Of a DNA stretch of 64,000 bases, positions 13,501-25,910 are shown piece by piece. Positions within the stretch are counted from its first letter, which is position 1. Every line of letters starts with the position of its first letter. Origin of the DNA: Daucus carota subsp. sativus (Eukaryota; Streptophyta; Magnoliopsida; Apiales; Apiaceae); NCBI RefSeq assembly GCF_001625215.2, contig NC_030387.2:186001-250000 (forward strand), in the 5' to 3' direction. Below the pieces are notes generated by a model, which searched no databases, was not told where the DNA came from, and was given only the letters and a program-made list of their open reading frames with translations. The translations under genes were made by a program, and so were the position numbers.

Positions 13501-16500
13501 GATTTTCACTTTACTCCTTGCACAAGTTTGATATTATTACAAACCTGTTCAGTTGACTACTTTCCTAAAGCTGAAAATGACCTTGTGTCTGTCTGGGAGG
13601 ATGAATCAATTGCATTTAGCACTCTCGAAAATGATCGTTTTGGTGGGAATAATGCAAGTATAGTTCAATATACACAGGTAATTTCTGATTCTAGGGGTAA
13701 GAATATAGTCTGTTATCCTGTACCATCCAATCTGTTTCAACAGATCACTTTACTTTAGCATCTCCTGCAAGGCACATTTACTATATTAAATACTATTTCA
13801 CTAAGTAATGTTATAATTCACGACTTTAACATTCTTCGGAGAAAGTCGTAAACTTTTGCCCCAGAAGCTTGCTCTTGGTAACATATTTATATTGGCAGCC
13901 AAGTCATGGTTCAGTTTTGCAATATGGACATCTATTCAGATACACACCGTATAAAGGATTTAATGGGAACGATTCTTTTTCGTATGCAATATCTGATGGA
14001 AATGGCAACAATGCTTCTGCGAATGTGAATATATCTGTCCTTAGCATCCCTCCTCAGTTTGTTTCCGTCCCTATTCTATTGCAGGCAACTGAAGACATGA
14101 TAAGCCCAACATTCGGGTAATGTATAATTTATATTTGATATAAAGAGGGTATATTCAATTGATTACAACAACATGTTTGGACTCATGTCCCATTTTTGTT
14201 ACTTGCAGTGGTTTCTCTGGACTTAAGATTATCTATTCAGATTTAGCAGAGAACATATCTGTAAGACTTAGTGCTCACTTTGGGACAGTATTCCTCTCTC
14301 CTATGGTGATGCAATTCTGGCAGCCAATGTGGGCAGAACTTTCTGTAAGCAAAGGGGTTGAGAAAGCAAAAGAATTAATTTTAGAGGGTCGGCTGGAAGT
14401 AATAAATTATGCCCTTCAGTTTGTTCAATACTTTGGGTAATATATTGAATTTTTCTGCATGATACTTGAATATTTGTCGAATGTTTTCGTTCACTTGTAT
14501 AGTATTTAGGTACACTTGAATCTTCAATACTAGCTCTTGAATCTTTAATATATTAATAACTTAGGTAACCATAAGTATAATCTTGAAAAACTTCGGTCAC
14601 TATCTCAATATTAATCTTGTGTTAATTATCTGATAGTACAGAAGTAGCCCAACTTCTCATTAATATCAACTTATAAGTAAATTTTGCATGATTTACTCTT
14701 CAGAACTTGAGGCAATGCATTCACGTTTTTTGTGAGAATGTTGTTTTGATTTCCCCTTCATTTTATCTCATGTTTGATTCTGATTATGTTAATATTGTGG
14801 AATGACTTTCCGTGTTGGTTGCACCAAACCAGAGATGAGAACTTTTATGGAGATGATGTCATGCGAGTCTCTACCGTGAACAGAAATGGAATGAATCATA
14901 TAGAGGTTCCAATACTCGTAGAACCTATTAATGATCCTCCTTCTATCTATGCTCCTGAATTCATCATTTTCAAGGAAAAGAAAAGTGACGAAGAAGTATT
15001 GATTTTCGATACAGAAAGAGACAAGTTCAATTTCTCTGTTTGGGACCCAGATCTTATTTTTCCAGGTATGTTTAAGTATGTGCAACTTTTGTATAATTAT
15101 AATTAGGATATGAAGACAAATGTACTCTTTCCTGGTTTGAATATATGCTATTTTCTTTTAATGACGGTTAGGATTTAAAGCTGGACATTAGGTCTAAGCC
15201 TTCACAGTATTGTATAAGTCAGTCATTTACATAGAGACATCCAGTTAGTTATAAACATCAATTTGCTGCCAGGGAAGAAATAATTGACATGATAGTTTGT
15301 AAATGCTAAAACAAATTTGTATTCTTCTTAAGAAGCTAGTAAATTCACATGCCCTTATTTGTAAAAAAAGTAACAGTAGTAATAGGGAAAATAGGTCTTG
15401 GGTCTGGGTATGGCAGTAAAAAAATATGGTTTGTTTATTAATAACAATATAGAGTTAATTAGCTTAGAAAACAAGCTAGAGCTAGTTAAAGCTCAGCTCA
15501 ACTTAGTTACAGCCACAATAGGATAACCAATAGCCAATTATTTATGTATCCTATGTTACTCAGTCGATGCCTGTGAATCTGAATAAAAAATTGTTTACAT
15601 CTACCTATTGTCCTCAAGAGCATACAGATAATTTAAATTTAAACATCATTTGAATTCAGATATATTATATTTTTTGTGGAACTATATGAAATCACATGGA
15701 AACTTTAATAGTACTACTTTTACATAGATGACTTAAGAATGCTTTAGCACCAAGTCACTTTTGAGATTCTGAAAGTAACCACTGGATTTATGATACATTT
15801 TGAACTTAATTAATTGTGATCTTTTTTATTTAAATACTCTATGGATTGTTGATTATTTGTTCTTACATGTCTCGCGCTCATTGGTTGCTTTTACTCTCAG
15901 GAAATGATACTCACGTGTTGGTCATGTTCTCTGTGGAAGTCAATTCTGGATCTATTTCTACTAATTTACCATCTGAGCTTATTGTTACTACTGAACTGAA
16001 GTTGATGGGTAGCTATCAATGGCAGCCACTTCAGACCTTTGTTACAATATCAAAACATTTTAAAGTTAAAGCAAAAGGCATTAGATTTCGTGGAACAGTA
16101 CAAGAATGCAACAGTGTCATGCAACAGTTGTCATACCATGTCAGTTCACCTTTGAACCTTTTCTTCATTTCATTCTCACTACAGACGTTCTCCGTTTACA
16201 TAGTTAATGCATAAGTACATTTCTATATGATTAGGTGGCAACCGAATATATCATATAAGTGGTGTTTCTGAGGATTAGTATCATGCTCTTACTGTTTTCC
16301 TAGTATTGCTACTGACATTAATTGGTAGGTTGAAGGGATGTACCTGGCATTCATCTGAAGAGTTCCTATGTTGATCAATCGGTTCTTTGTTGCAGGGCGG
16401 TGAACATGATAATGTCCTCAAAATTACAGTTAATGATATGGGGAAGTATGGGTGTTTTCCTGATTGTTCTGAAATGATGTCAAAGCCTCTTTTTGCTGAG

Positions 16501-18010
16501 GCTATTGTCATGTTAAGAAGGGGAAGATTGATGAGTTCAGTGGCAGCTCACTGTAAGTTTGTTTTTATTTTTCTGATCCTAGGTTTGTGCTGCTAGATAA
16601 CTTGCTAAGTACTCTTCTGCTATCTTGTTAGAATTAAATTTATATATATATTAAAATTCTAACCGTATTCCTAATTAAATATACTTTCAGATTTTATAAT
16701 TAGAAAGAGGGATAAGTAAAATTAAGGGGGCGTAGGAGGGTAGTGAGTTGTGTATATATCAATATAAGACTCTGGCTGCATCTATCACCACAATAGCATG
16801 GCTCCTTTTATGTAACTAACTTGGTCTCTAAGCTGCAAACAGTAAAGTTGATGTCACACTCGTGCTCTATCTTTACAGTATATAAGGCATTTACGTGATT
16901 TGCATTTTTTATCAAAGAGATAGAAGAAACTGCTGGCTTAGAAATTCCTTGAAGACCACATAAAAAGAAAATTTGTTTACTACTATTGCCCCCTAATTAT
17001 ACGAATATATGCAACTATCAGATGCAGAAATAATTTAAGTGGTTCCTTGTTACTGTTATAAAATCTGATAGCATTCATAAACACGTGTATATTGACATAC
17101 CTGATGTCTACTTTGTTTCATTTGACAGCTCTAGGATCTGCAATTATGTTTGAGTTTATTGCTTTGTTCTCTCTTGGTATGGTACTCATGCTATTCACAT
17201 GCAAATGTGCGCTTGTTCTTGTACGTGAAAGAAAGGGAAGGCAAATTGATCAAGCCCAGAATGTTGAGCTCTCTGGTATTCAACATGCTTTCAAGGAAAC
17301 TGTAAGTATGCATTATTAGTATCTTCTTGTTGATGGTCTTGGCACTGTTGCATCGATGTCTTGAGTGATCAGTTATAATCTTAAACTTGGATCAACTATA
17401 TTATTAAACTTGCAGTGCAATATTGTTTGTACAGTTTTGTCTTTATTGTTTCTATTTTTCATGAAATGAAATATATTTAAGTGGTATACTATGTTATAAA
17501 TTCCATCAGCATACTTCAATATAACCTTCTATCTAAATAAAAAGATAGGTTCGACTCACAGCAGCCTTTGACATTAAATGGCAGATATGTGCAGATTCAT
17601 CTGAAGACACAAGTCACTTTATAGGATGTTGTTCCAGCTCTCCGTTGTTCAGCCGCTCTCGTAGGAATTTCCGCCAGCAGTAAGTGTTTATTTAGTTACA
17701 TATTTAAAAGTTTTGCAGTCTAAACACAAATTGATATAGAACTTATACTATGTAGCTCCCGAATATATTACTGTCTTGTTATGTTTTTCTTTTCTTATAA
17801 ATTTGTGACTTATTCCTTAAATTTGAATATTGATCCATCTGTGCAAAATTCAATTTCAATTGGGGTCATAAATTTAGGGATGGAAATGTTAACAAGGGAT
17901 CATCAAGTTTATCTCAGTCTTCAAGCGACCAACATAAGGAGATTCCTTCTGGTTTATTATCAGTTGCTGCTGGAGATGGTCAAAATAACCTCCATAATAA
18001 CAAAACTTGA
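7586..18010 (+). CDS. GEX2: GEX2 (GAMETE EXPRESSED 2), sperm surface adhesion protein
   Basis: Seventeen exons join in frame: 7586-7655, 7737-8063, 9797-10135, 10611-10937, 11601-11807, 11887-11966, 12060-12201, 12824-13132, 13553-13677, 13899-14116, 14209-14436, 14833-15065, 15901-16139, 16396-16552, 17129-17301, 17585-17679, 17878-18010. They give 1133 aa. Order: signal peptide (about 1-23); five filamin/Ig-like repeats, four of them carrying signatures such as VAGDVAT, KDAFGNN and RDKYGN; then cadherin-like repeats with GFNGNDSFSYAISDG, FYGDDVM plus EPINDPP, and LSYHGGEHDN; one membrane span (about 1003-1033); and a tail of about 100 residues. In Arabidopsis GEX2 sits on sperm and helps sperm attach to the egg and central cell in double fertilisation. 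The length and layout match. All joints are GT..AG. The last exon was duplicated downstream together with FAHD1 sequence. Confidence 0.93.
8919..9280. repeat. foldback element in GEX2 intron 2
   Basis: Arms 8919-8979 and 9220-9280 are inverted copies of each other (61 bases, two mismatches), starting GTTGATTTGCC. This is a MITE-like foldback. The sequence ATATTAGAGAGTGCATTATTG occurs in part both inside the left half (about 8988-9022) and just outside the right arm (about 9287-9316) in direct orientation, so the element looks rearranged. No clean target duplication was seen. Confidence 0.65.
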
Positions 18011-19685
18011 ACCATGAAGAATTTCAAGCCATTGAATTTTTTAAAGTGAAGTATGTAAAGGTGCAATTTTATAGTTGGTTTTGATGTTCATTGTCAAGAT
18101 AATGTGATCATATATATTCACGTACTGATGGCGTCATTCTTTGCAGTCCTAATAGAATTGTCAAAGCAGAATAATATGTGAGAAGCTGTTAAATTCATCC
18201 AGCATCATTGTAGTTTCCACAGTGACGCACAATAGAGGTGCCATATCCATTGATATCAGTTGATTATGAGCGTCGAGCGGGCTGCTGTAATTGGCTGCAA
18301 TGCTCTATGGGAGGTAACCTATTCTTCAATTGCTGCTGCATTTATGCAATGATCTTTCTCTTTTCTAATTTCTAACGTTCGACTAAAGGCGCTTGCATAA
18401 CTCATTGCCTTTTTCTAGCCTATGGCAAATAAGCCTATATTTTATGTAGCTTGGGCATGCAGTGATGCACTAGTATTAGTAATATTCCGAATAATTTTCA
18501 TTGGTATGTCCTAGTTACTGTGTTAAATGCTTTTTTCTTTCTCTCTTCTAATGCCAATTTGGCAATTTTTGTTAATTCTATCTCTTGGTTTTTTTTGTGC
18601 CACTTAAATATTATAGCTACTTTAGCACCTTAGCCCCTAGCTACAGTTGCTGCTCTGCATTAGCTACACTTTAGCTAACTACAACACTTTCCGTAGGGCT
18701 ATAAGTAAGTCAAAAAAGAGCTGTAGATAAGCTTCTATCGTTCGTATACCTATATACGGTATAGTCACTAGCTTTCTTTTCTTTTGCACCTTTAGTTTAG
18801 ACGTTTTTATATCTGAAATTGTTTTTAGTTGCAGCTCTACAGCTGAGTTACATTGTTAACTTTGTTTATAATTTAGTGTCCCACAAATACTTTAAGTTGG
18901 TAGCCATCTGTTTAGATACAATGTAGCCAACAGCTATTGCACTTAGCAGTTAAAAACTCAACAGTATCTTATAGACAGTGCTGTTACTTCTGTTCGTGTA
19001 GGCACCCTATAAACAAAAAGATTGCTGCCCTATATATCTGATGTCAATGAACTCATTTATAAGAATTTTTCCAATGAGGAGCAATTGATCTTTTAGCTAA
19101 TGACCATTTTAAGGAGAAGGATTCTAATTTCACTATACTGATAAGAAGTCATTTTTTTGGTAGCTTAGATATTAAAAATTTAAAACCAGAAGATTGACAA
19201 TGTAGTTAAAAATATTTTAGATCAAATTTCTGCTGTGTTTACCAATTAAAATCAGCTTGTTGAATTGTATGACTTAATGCTGAAGTTTAACAAAGGCTGC
19301 TGTTGTGTTTTAGTTGATTAGAGTTTGTTTTCTAGTTTAGGTCTCTAGCTGGGTAGGTTTTAGGGAAGAGAAGCTTTTAATTTCTTTTATAATTCATAAA
19401 ATATTTGGATGTTTGTGTTTGTGTTACATTCCACAGGTTAAGAGACACAAACTCCATCAAAAGGCAGAACCTGGAATCTCTGGAGGCTACAAATTCCAAA
19501 GCTTATGGAGTTTATTTGCTACAAACCAAGAAATTATTGTCCAATTCTTTGAGACTGAAAATTGGAGCAAAGAAGAGAAACTTGTTGGATACTGCCCTTT
19601 TTCTCCTGATAAATGTTTAGGAAAGTGAATATCCTCTGTAAGCTCAAGGAGTTGATCTTCTGGGCTTTCATGTTCTGCATAAGCA

Positions 19686-20356
19686 TAATGGAGGCACCAT
19701 AGAGGTCCCACACCCACGCTCCTCACTTGATCATGAGGTTGAGCTGGCTGTTGTCGTTGGCCGAAAAGCTCCAGATGTTTCTGAATCGCTGCTATGAATT
19801 ATATTGGAGGTACCTACTTCTTTCTCCAAGCCCTTAAACTTGTATTACTCAATCATATTTATTGTTTTAGATGTCTGATTTTTTCATTTCATAGGTCTTC
19901 CATGTTGTGTTACACATTTTAAAGTTCTTGGTTTCTTGTGTAGCGCAAACTTTTGTTAGTTTTATCACGTTATCTTATTCATGTCCTGTGTCCTGATACG
20001 AATTTATTACACTCTTGCACTTATAGTGTGTAGTTCAAATTGTTGTTATTGATGCTAAAAGGATGCTTGAAGATACCTTTTTTTTCTTGTTTTGGATAGT
20101 AATGCTACCACTTTCTTTCTGAGTAAATGGTGCTCTACAAGTTTTTGTTTCCTCAGCACTTCTTGTTTTCTTTTCCCTTTCCTTATGCAAATTGGAAAAT
20201 CTATTTCAACTTCTGTGCATTAATTAAATTTCTTAATATAGGTAAGAAACTTTAAGCCTACCAGCACTTTTCACTCGAGGCAATGCACATTTATCCATAA
20301 TAATTTGCTATATTACTGCGCATTACCTTTGTCCTGCGTGTGTGTGTGTTTTTTTT

Positions 20357-20388
<32 letters not shown>

Positions 20389-20842
20389 TATTTTAAACCT
20401 TTTAAAAGAGCACATTTAAATTCTAAGGAATCATTTATTAATCATTACTACCGAAAGCAGAAACTTAAACTAGTTCTTTCTTAGGCTATGTACTTGCCTT
20501 GGATATGCCTGCAAGGGAAATTCAAGGTTCGGCAAAGGTTAGTTTATTTGAATTTGTTATGCAACTTCATTATAAAATTATTATCTCTCCCTTGTTTAAT
20601 GGAAAATTTTCGAGACATTAATTATACTGCGTTGGAATGTAAATTCCTCTTAGTCCAAAAGCATTATTTCCGCCCACTTCAGTCTTAAAAAATTGGTGAT
20701 GTTGCTTCTATTATTTGAAAGTCGACACCGATATATGTACTTGTATAATTTAAGCTCTTTTGCCTGTTTGGTATGTCAGTCTGCAGGTCTTCCTTGGACT
20801 GTGGCTAAAGGGCAGGACACCTTCACGCCTATTAGCTCTGTT
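19686..20842 (+). pseudogene. broken FAHD1 copy (exons 2-4 only)
   Basis: Copies of FAHD1 exon 2 (19686-19809, 5' part missing), exon 3 (20485-20537) and exon 4 (20780-20842) keep their splice sites and intervening introns. Exon 1, its promoter and the first part of exon 2 are gone. The breakpoint joins ATAAGCAT to TAATGGAGG. Exon 2 also lacks one base near its end (GAATCGCTG against GAATCCGCTG in the intact gene), which shifts the frame. Exons 5-7 are absent because the duplication ends in intron 4. It cannot make a FAHD1 protein. Intron 2 has a GT run and a poly-G tract (about 20334-20388). Confidence 0.9.
20334..20388. repeat. GT microsatellite with poly-G tract
   Basis: Runs of GT, T, GT and then about 17 G in the second intron of the FAHD1 pseudogene. 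The matching intron of the intact gene has a shorter GT run with seven G (about 23632-23665), so this tract has expanded in one duplicate. Confidence 0.85.
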
Positions 20843-20870
20843 GTAAGTATAATTCTTATTGAAACAATTG

Positions 20871-23800
20871 CTTTTCTTTTTATATAAACCTGTGACTTTT
20901 TCCTTAAATTTTAATTTTGATCCATCTGTGCAAAATTTAAATATCAATTAGGGTCATAAATCTAGAGATGGAAATCTTAGCAAGGGATTATCAAGTTTGT
21001 CTCAGTCTTCCAGAGACCAACATAAGGAGGCTCCCTCTGGTTTATTATCAATTGCTGCTGGAGATGGTCAAAACAACTTTCAAAATAACAAAACTTGAAC
21101 CATGACTGAATTTCAAGCCATTGAATTTTTTTAATGTGAAGTATGAAAGGTGCAATATTATAGTTGGTTTTGATGTTTATTGTCAAGATAATGTGATCGT
21201 ATATATTCACGTACTGATGGCGTCAATTTTTGCGGTCCTAATAGAATTGTCAAGGCAGAAGAATATGTGAAAAGCTGTTAAATTCAGCCAGCATCATCAT
21301 AGTTTCCGCATTGAGGCACAATAGAGGTGCCATATCCATTGATATCAGTTGATTATGAGCGTGGAGCTGGCTGCTGTAATTGGCTGCAATGCTCTATGGG
21401 AGGTAACCTGTTTTCGCTTGCTGCTGCATTTATGCAATGATCTTTCTCTTTTCTAATTTCTGACGTTCGACTAAAGGCGCTTGCATAACTTTGTTCCACC
21501 AATACTTTAAGATGGAAGCCATCTGTTTAGATGCAATGTAGTCCACAGCTGTTGCACTTGGCAGTTTAAATCTTAACAGTACCTTATAGACAGTATTGCT
21601 ACTTGTGTTTGTGTTTAAACAAACAGATTGCTGCCCTATATATCTGATGTCAATGAACTCATTTATAAGGATAAGAAGTCATATTTCTTTTGGTAGTTCA
21701 GATATTAAAACCAAAAGATTGACAATGTAGTTAACATTGGCATGATCCGTGTTGAGAAAACCTCACAGTTGACATCCATATGAGAGGAGCATGTGCTCTA
21801 AAAATATTTTAGATCAAATTGCTGTTGTTTTTACTAACTGAAATCAGCTTGTTGAATTTTATGATTTAATGCAGCAGTTGAAGAAAAGCTGCCGCTGTGT
21901 TTTAGTTGATTAAAGTTTGTTTTGTAATTTAGGTCTCTAGCCAGGCAGGTTTTAGGGAAGAGAAGCTTTTAATTTCTTTTATAATTCATAAAATATTTGG
22001 ATGTTTGTGTTTGTGTCACATTCCACAGGTTCAGAGACACAAACTCCATCGAAAGGCAGAAGCTGGAATCTCTGGAGGCTACTGCTCAAAATCCAAAGCT
22101 TATGGAGTTTATTTTCCACAAACCAAGAAATTATTGTCCAATTCTTTGAGACCCAAAAATTGGAACAAAAAAGAGAAAGTTGTTCTCTTTTTCCCTGCAT
22201 GTAAATATTTAGGAAATTAAATATCCTCTATAAGCTCAAGGAGTTGATCTTCTGGGCTTTCATGTTCTGCATAAGCTTATTAGTTTTCTTATATTTTTGC
22301 TAGATAGCATAACATTAAATCTTACAAAGCAGTAAAGTAAAAGAAGGAACTAATTTTAACATTTGAACCTACTGGTGCTCACCATTTCCAACATTTCTAG
22401 TGTATAGTCAAGCTACATTTGAAAATGAATTTCCAGGTCGGTAGAAAATTGGTTATTAAGGGTTTTCATTTTCAAATTACAACATAATTAAATTCTTAGT
22501 AAGTTAACATACATGATATCTTATTCCTCTAAAATATAAAAATTATGATATCTTTTTTTTTTCATTGAAGATATTTATAATTCATAATAATAAATCAAAA
22601 AAGTGATTATAATATTACGCAACTAATATTTGAGTTAAAAATATTTAAATAGGAATATTTCCAAACTAATACCTGTGGGAAGTTAAAGAGTTAATTATTA
22701 ATAATAATTGAAAATGGTTATGTTTTAGTGAGAAAGCAAGATCATCTTCTCTGTGTTGTTGATATACTAGTACTACTAATAAGAAGCAAGAAATCTTGAT
22801 CGGCGTTGACTAATTTCAGACATGGCGACGTCAGCAACGGCACACAAGAAGCTATTGAGCGTGGGCACCAAGATCGTCGCCGTTGGCCGTAACTACGCCG
22901 CTCACGCCAAAGAGCTCGGCAACGCCGTTCCCAAGGTCATCATCATTTTCTATCTTGTAATTATTACACATTCTTATACTCTTACTATTATTCATTCTAA
23001 TTCTTCTTCTGTGGTCTTAGGAGCCGGTGTTGTTTATGAAGCCAACGTCGTCGTATTTGCCTAATGGAGGCACCATAGAGGTCCCACACCCACTCTCCTC
23101 ACTTGATCATGAGGTTGAGCTGGCTGTTGTCATTGGCCGAAAAGCTCGCGATGTTTCTGAATCCGCTGCTATGAATTATATTGGAGGTATCCACTTCAAC
23201 TTTTAATTACGCAATCATATTTTTCGTTTTACATGTTTATACATTTTAAACTTTTTGTTTTATTGCGTTATCTTATTCATGTCATGTGTCATGATACGAA
23301 TTTAGTACACTCTTGGACTTCTAGTGCGTAGTTCAAATTGTTTTTATTGATGTTAAAAGGATGCTTCAAGATTTTTTTTCTTCTTGTTTTGGATAGTAAT
23401 GCTACCACTTTCTTTTTGAGTAAATGGTGCTCTACAAGTTCTTTTTTTCCTCAGCACTTCTTGTTATCTTTTTCCCTTTCTTTATGCAAATTGGAAAATT
23501 TATTTCGAATTCTGTGCATTAATTACATTTCTTAATATACGTAAGAAATTTTAAGCTTACAAGCACTTTTAACTCGAGGCAATGCATATTTATTCATAAT
23601 GATTTGCTATATTATTGTGCATTACCTTTGTAGTGTGTGTGTGTGTGTGTGTGTTTAGGGGGGGATACTTTAAACTTTTAAAAGAGAACATTTAAATTCT
23701 AAGGAATCTTTTGTTAATCATTACTGCCGAAAGCAGAAACTTAAATTACTTCTTTCTTAGGTTATGCACTTGCCTTGGATATGACTGCAAGGGAAATTCA

Positions 23801-24345
23801 GGCTTCGGCAAAGGTTAGTTTATTTGAATTTGTTATACGACTTCATTATAAAATTATTATATCTCCCTTGATTTATGGAAATTTTCAAGACATTAATTAT
23901 ACTGCATTAGAATGTAAATTCCTCTTAGTCCAAAAGCATTCTTTCCGCCCCACTTCATTCCGAGCAGCTAGCACAGCCAGTGAGCGTTTGTAATAAATTC
24001 ATGGCGGCAACTATAAAACATATTCTGCAATCAGTTGATCTTATAATATTTTGCTTCTATATATACAATTTACATCCTATCAGTATATCGCTTGTGATTG
24101 ACGATTTTACATCCATTTTTAAGTTCTATAAAGTTTGCAAATTATGAGTTTCAAAGTAAACCCTTGTGTTCTGGTGCCTTTGGACCCCTATCAAATAGGC
24201 TTGTGAAATATCTAAGTTAAGCTCTTCTGACTGTTTGGTATGTCAGTCTGCAGGTCTTCCTTGGACTGTGGCTAAAGGGCAGGACACCTTCACACCTATT
24301 AGCTCTGTTGTAAGTATAATTCTTATTGAAAAAATTGCTCTTCTT
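20871..24345 (+). repeat. tandem segmental duplication, unit 2
   Basis: Second copy of the GEX2-tail-to-FAHD1 segment. The left edge joins FAHD1 intron 4 sequence (GTAAGTATAATTCTTATTG) to GEX2 intron 16 sequence (TCCATCTGTGCAAAAT follows) across a short shared pyrimidine stretch, CTTTTCTT. The right edge is where FAHD1 intron 4 similarity stops, shortly after the donor at 24310. The intact FAHD1 promoter and exons 1-4 lie inside this unit. Confidence 0.8.
20966..21098 (+). pseudogene. orphan copy of GEX2 exon 17
   Basis: This 133-bp segment matches GEX2 exon 17 in length, reading frame and stop codon (TGA 21096-21098), with several amino-acid changes. It is preceded by a copy of the intron 16 acceptor (TCTAG). 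It has no GEX2 exons upstream: the nearest exon is FAHD1 pseudo-exon 4, whose donor at 20843 could in principle splice to it. It has no start codon or promoter of its own. Confidence 0.85.
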
Positions 24346-25910
24346 AGAGTCACACTGCATATATGTTGAGCCATAAATTCTGTCAAACGACTCCTGAAAA
24401 AGATGTTGAGAAACATGACTTAAGCATTAACTAATTCAAGTATTATGTCGGAACTATTGGGAGTTGAACAACTGAGTCATCTGGCTTATGTGAAATCTGT
24501 AGCAACGCCATGAAGTTAGGTCACCGCTGATGCAAATAAATTAAGATGTGCAACTTCTAGGTTTGTATTTATTGTGATAAAACCTCCTCAGATATTAGAC
24601 GTATTAAACGTGTAACACCTTATTTTGGAAGTTTATAAACAAACAAGAGCCTTGTCCGCTTCTAATATGATTGGGAAGCTCAATGGTGTTGATCTGAACA
24701 ATTAGGAAACACATATTATTTATCAAGTTGTAACAGATATATATGTTGTACTGTAACTCTTTTTTCCTCGCTGCAGCTTTCACAGGCAATGGTTCCAGAC
24801 CCTCACAACTTAGAGTTGTGGCTCAAGGTTCCGGTTGCTTCTTATCTTATCACTCCTAATTATGAATGTATGTGTCCAAGCTTCTTAATATTGCTACTAC
24901 TTTAACAGGTAGATGGTGAACTTCGGCAAAAAGGCTCTACTGCAGATATGATATTTAAGATCCCATTTCTCATAAGCCACATAAGCTCTCTCATGACTCT
25001 TCTTGAAGGAGATGTTATACTAACAGGTAATATTATACAAATGTCTACAACTTAAAACTAGCTAATCAGTCATGTTTTTTGTGTTTGTTTTATTTTTTTT
25101 GCATTTTGATGTGCTTCATACTGTGGAAAACTTGAGGGCTGGTTAAGGTAGAAGTTTGTATTAGTATGGATTATAAAGTATTTATCTTTTCTACTGGTGC
25201 ATATATTTTGATGCCATGAAATTGTGGGCCTTCAGAGACCTTTTTACAGCCTGTTTCTTGAGGTTTTCGAATTACTTTAGTTCTGATGCCAACATATTGG
25301 TAATAAGCACATATGTTTTTATGGCATTTTGGTTTTACCTTACTTATTTAGTGTTGTAACTCGATCTCTTTTCGTTGAAGTTCACACCATCATGGTGGCA
25401 GTCACTTGATACCATAGACAAAAAAACCAAAACAATGATTATATAATTTGTAACTGCTAACATCTTTGTTATAGAAACATTGTATACTGCACATCCATAT
25501 AAGTGAAGTTTGTGCTTTAACTCACACTATTACTTTGCTCCAGTGGCTTGTAAATAACTAAGCAAGGGTGAGTATTGCCACTGGGGTGTAGCCCCCTTAG
25601 TTGTACATCAAATTTTGGCTGTACTTGGGAATTGAAATTATTTTTCCATTTTCAAGACCAAAACTTACTTTGTTAATGCACACAGGTGCTGATATAATTT
25701 AAATATAGTTCTAACTATATCTCAGTGCTAATGCTGATTATTTGTTAAACATCATAATATTTCTTAAATAGTTTTGCTGCTTTTGTTTGTGTAGGCACCC
25801 CACAAGGTGTCGGTCCTGTAAAAGTTGGTCAAAAGATAGATGCTGGTATAACAGGGCTACTGGACATCCAATTTAATGTTGAACAGCGCAAAAAGACAAA
25901 AAGTAGCTAA
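22822..25910 (+). CDS. FAHD1-type acylpyruvase (fumarylacetoacetate hydrolase family)
   Basis: Seven exons: 22822-22935, 23021-23186, 23761-23813, 24247-24309, 24777-24827, 24909-25026, 25795-25910, giving 226 aa, close to the 224 aa of human FAHD1. Family motifs are [14 protein letters not shown] (21-34), the metal ligands in [11 protein letters not shown] (Glu69, Glu71) and YALALD (Asp100), [11 protein letters not shown], and [12 protein letters not shown] near the C-terminus. The family cleaves acylpyruvates and decarboxylates oxaloacetate using Mg2+, usually in mitochondria. The N-terminus is short, so targeting cannot be judged. The start ATG fits the family length. Intron 1 begins GTCATC, a weaker donor than the others. 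It lies convergent to the epoxide hydrolase gene 585 bp downstream, and exons 1-4 lie within the second duplicated unit. Confidence 0.93.

Larger units (their letters stand above)
17785..20870 (+). repeat. tandem segmental duplication, unit 1 (GEX2 3' end to FAHD1 intron 4)
   Basis: This unit starts in GEX2 intron 16 and carries exon 17, the GEX2 3' flank, a spacer and FAHD1-like exons 2-4. The same order recurs at about 20871-24345. Shared blocks include the exon 17 region (17880-18340 against 20966-21410), a spacer block with GTTTGTGT and CTCTGGAGGCT (19330-19685 against 21930-22278), and FAHD1 exons with their introns. Unit 1 has about 490 bp (about 18400-18890) absent from unit 2. It lacks the part of unit 2 at about 22280-23063 that holds the FAHD1 promoter and exon 1. 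Confidence 0.85.

Noticed and set aside
17541-17560. GGTTCGACTC resembling a tRNA T-loop
   Set aside because: No matching acceptor stem, D-loop or anticodon arm was found around it; it lies in GEX2 intron 15.
19405-19628. Open frames of about 70 codons, with a relative at 22001-22220
   Set aside because: The two duplicated spacer copies do not preserve one common frame, and I recognise no protein. I kept this as non-coding spacer, though an old lost exon is possible.
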